DNA of 40,400 nt, taken from contig NZ_WKJK01000033.1 of the NCBI RefSeq assembly GCF_009674535.1, forward strand, positions 1 to 40,400, given 5' to 3'. Shown here piece by piece: positions 40,276-40,400 of this stretch. Every line of letters begins with the position of its first letter. Within the stretch, counting starts at the first letter, position 1. The notes beneath the pieces were generated by a model, which saw nothing but the letters and a program-made list of their open reading frames with translations, did not search any database and was not told the DNA's origin. The stretch is from Duganella guangzhouensis. GTDB lineage: Bacteria > Pseudomonadota > Gammaproteobacteria > Burkholderiales > Burkholderiaceae_D. The position numbers and the translations under genes were made by a program.

Positions 40276-40400
40276 TGTTAAGTTGCACTGAAATCTGACC
40301 CACCTTTCCCACGAATTTGCAACGGAATCTGACCCACGTTAGTAGCACAATTCCCCCTGTCTTTTCGGCAGGAGATCGGAGTGATCGACGTGGCATTGCT
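40276..40400 (+). mobile_element. Left end of an IS21-family insertion sequence (runs off the window)
   Basis: The sequence from about 40276 (TGTTAAGTTGCACTG) is a typical IS21-family end. Two near-copies of a transposase-binding repeat follow: TGAAATCTGACCCACCTT (40289-40306) and CGGAATCTGACCCACGTT (40323-40340). Then comes an AGGAG ribosome site and the start of istA. The exact outer base is uncertain by a few bases, and the other end lies outside the window. Confidence 0.8.
40381..40400 (+). CDS. istA: Start of IS21 transposase gene istA (truncated by window)
   Basis: GTG at 40381 begins the frame MIDVAL, the usual first residues of IstA in this IS21 branch, with GGCAGGAG 8-15 bases upstream. 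Only six codons are inside the window. Confidence 0.65.

Noticed and set aside
1..40400. tRNA, rRNA or CRISPR array
   Set aside because: No cloverleaf, rRNA core sequence or regularly spaced direct repeats were seen on either strand.

Overview
This is a GC-rich chromosomal window with short, often overlapping gene junctions. The mix of families (a DUF4148 protein, an OsmC-YcaO fusion, a bacteriophytochrome with its own haem oxygenase, many LysR, TetR and two-component regulators, and NMT1-type ABC transport) suggests a betaproteobacterium of the Oxalobacteraceae (Massilia, Duganella or Rugamonas type). That placement is an inference from gene content; there is no rRNA in the window.

Layout, left to right. 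1-770: the 3' end of an Ala-rich gene and a decayed gene fragment. 860-1981: a branched-chain amino-acid type binding protein. 1944-6944: a red-light sensing block with haem oxygenase (makes biliverdin), a REC-kinase-REC hybrid, an Rcp1-like response regulator and a bacteriophytochrome kinase. 6993-12796: a LysR regulator facing an NTF2/SnoaL-like gene, then a TetR regulator facing a three-gene ring-cleavage operon (FAH hydrolase, extradiol dioxygenase, FAD monooxygenase) with two operator-like palindromes on its promoter. 12763-18135: an Fe(II) oxygenase gene diverging from an NMT1-type ABC transporter and an 8-oxoguanine-deaminase-like amidohydrolase. 18146-23215: YoaK-like and cupin/JmjC proteins, a DUF1842-like protein, MsrA, a single-domain response regulator, a lipoprotein and a frameshifted membrane gene. 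23286-26951: an exported PLP enzyme, a LysR regulator, a FUSC-type transporter and a cysteine-cluster protein. 27039-31170: a Tat-exported molybdenum hydroxylase with its 2Fe-2S subunit and a diheme cytochrome. 31375-33540: an AT-rich foreign island with an effector-like protein and a dead IS481-type transposase. 33679-40038: OsmC-YcaO, a sensor kinase/LuxR regulator pair, a DipZ-like thioredoxin and a DUF4148 protein. 40276-40400: the left end of an IS21-family element, cut by the window edge.

The most striking signal is the 405-base gap at 13744-14148. It is a mirror image of itself. On each strand there is a sigma-54 type -24/-12 promoter (GG-N10-GC), and the predicted start of each transcript falls one base before a compact two-stem RNA element. 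The two RNA copies share the outer stem CAAGAG/CTCTTG and the internal-loop sequences TATAAGCG and GGGAA, while their inner stems differ in sequence but still pair. Form and gene context fit the NMT1 motif (the xanthine/uric-acid riboswitch class). The genes they would control (Fe(II) oxygenase on one side; NMT1 transporter plus 8-oxopurine deaminase-like enzyme on the other) make a plausible purine-scavenging system under nitrogen control.

All identifications rest on motifs read by eye. No database or covariance search was run.
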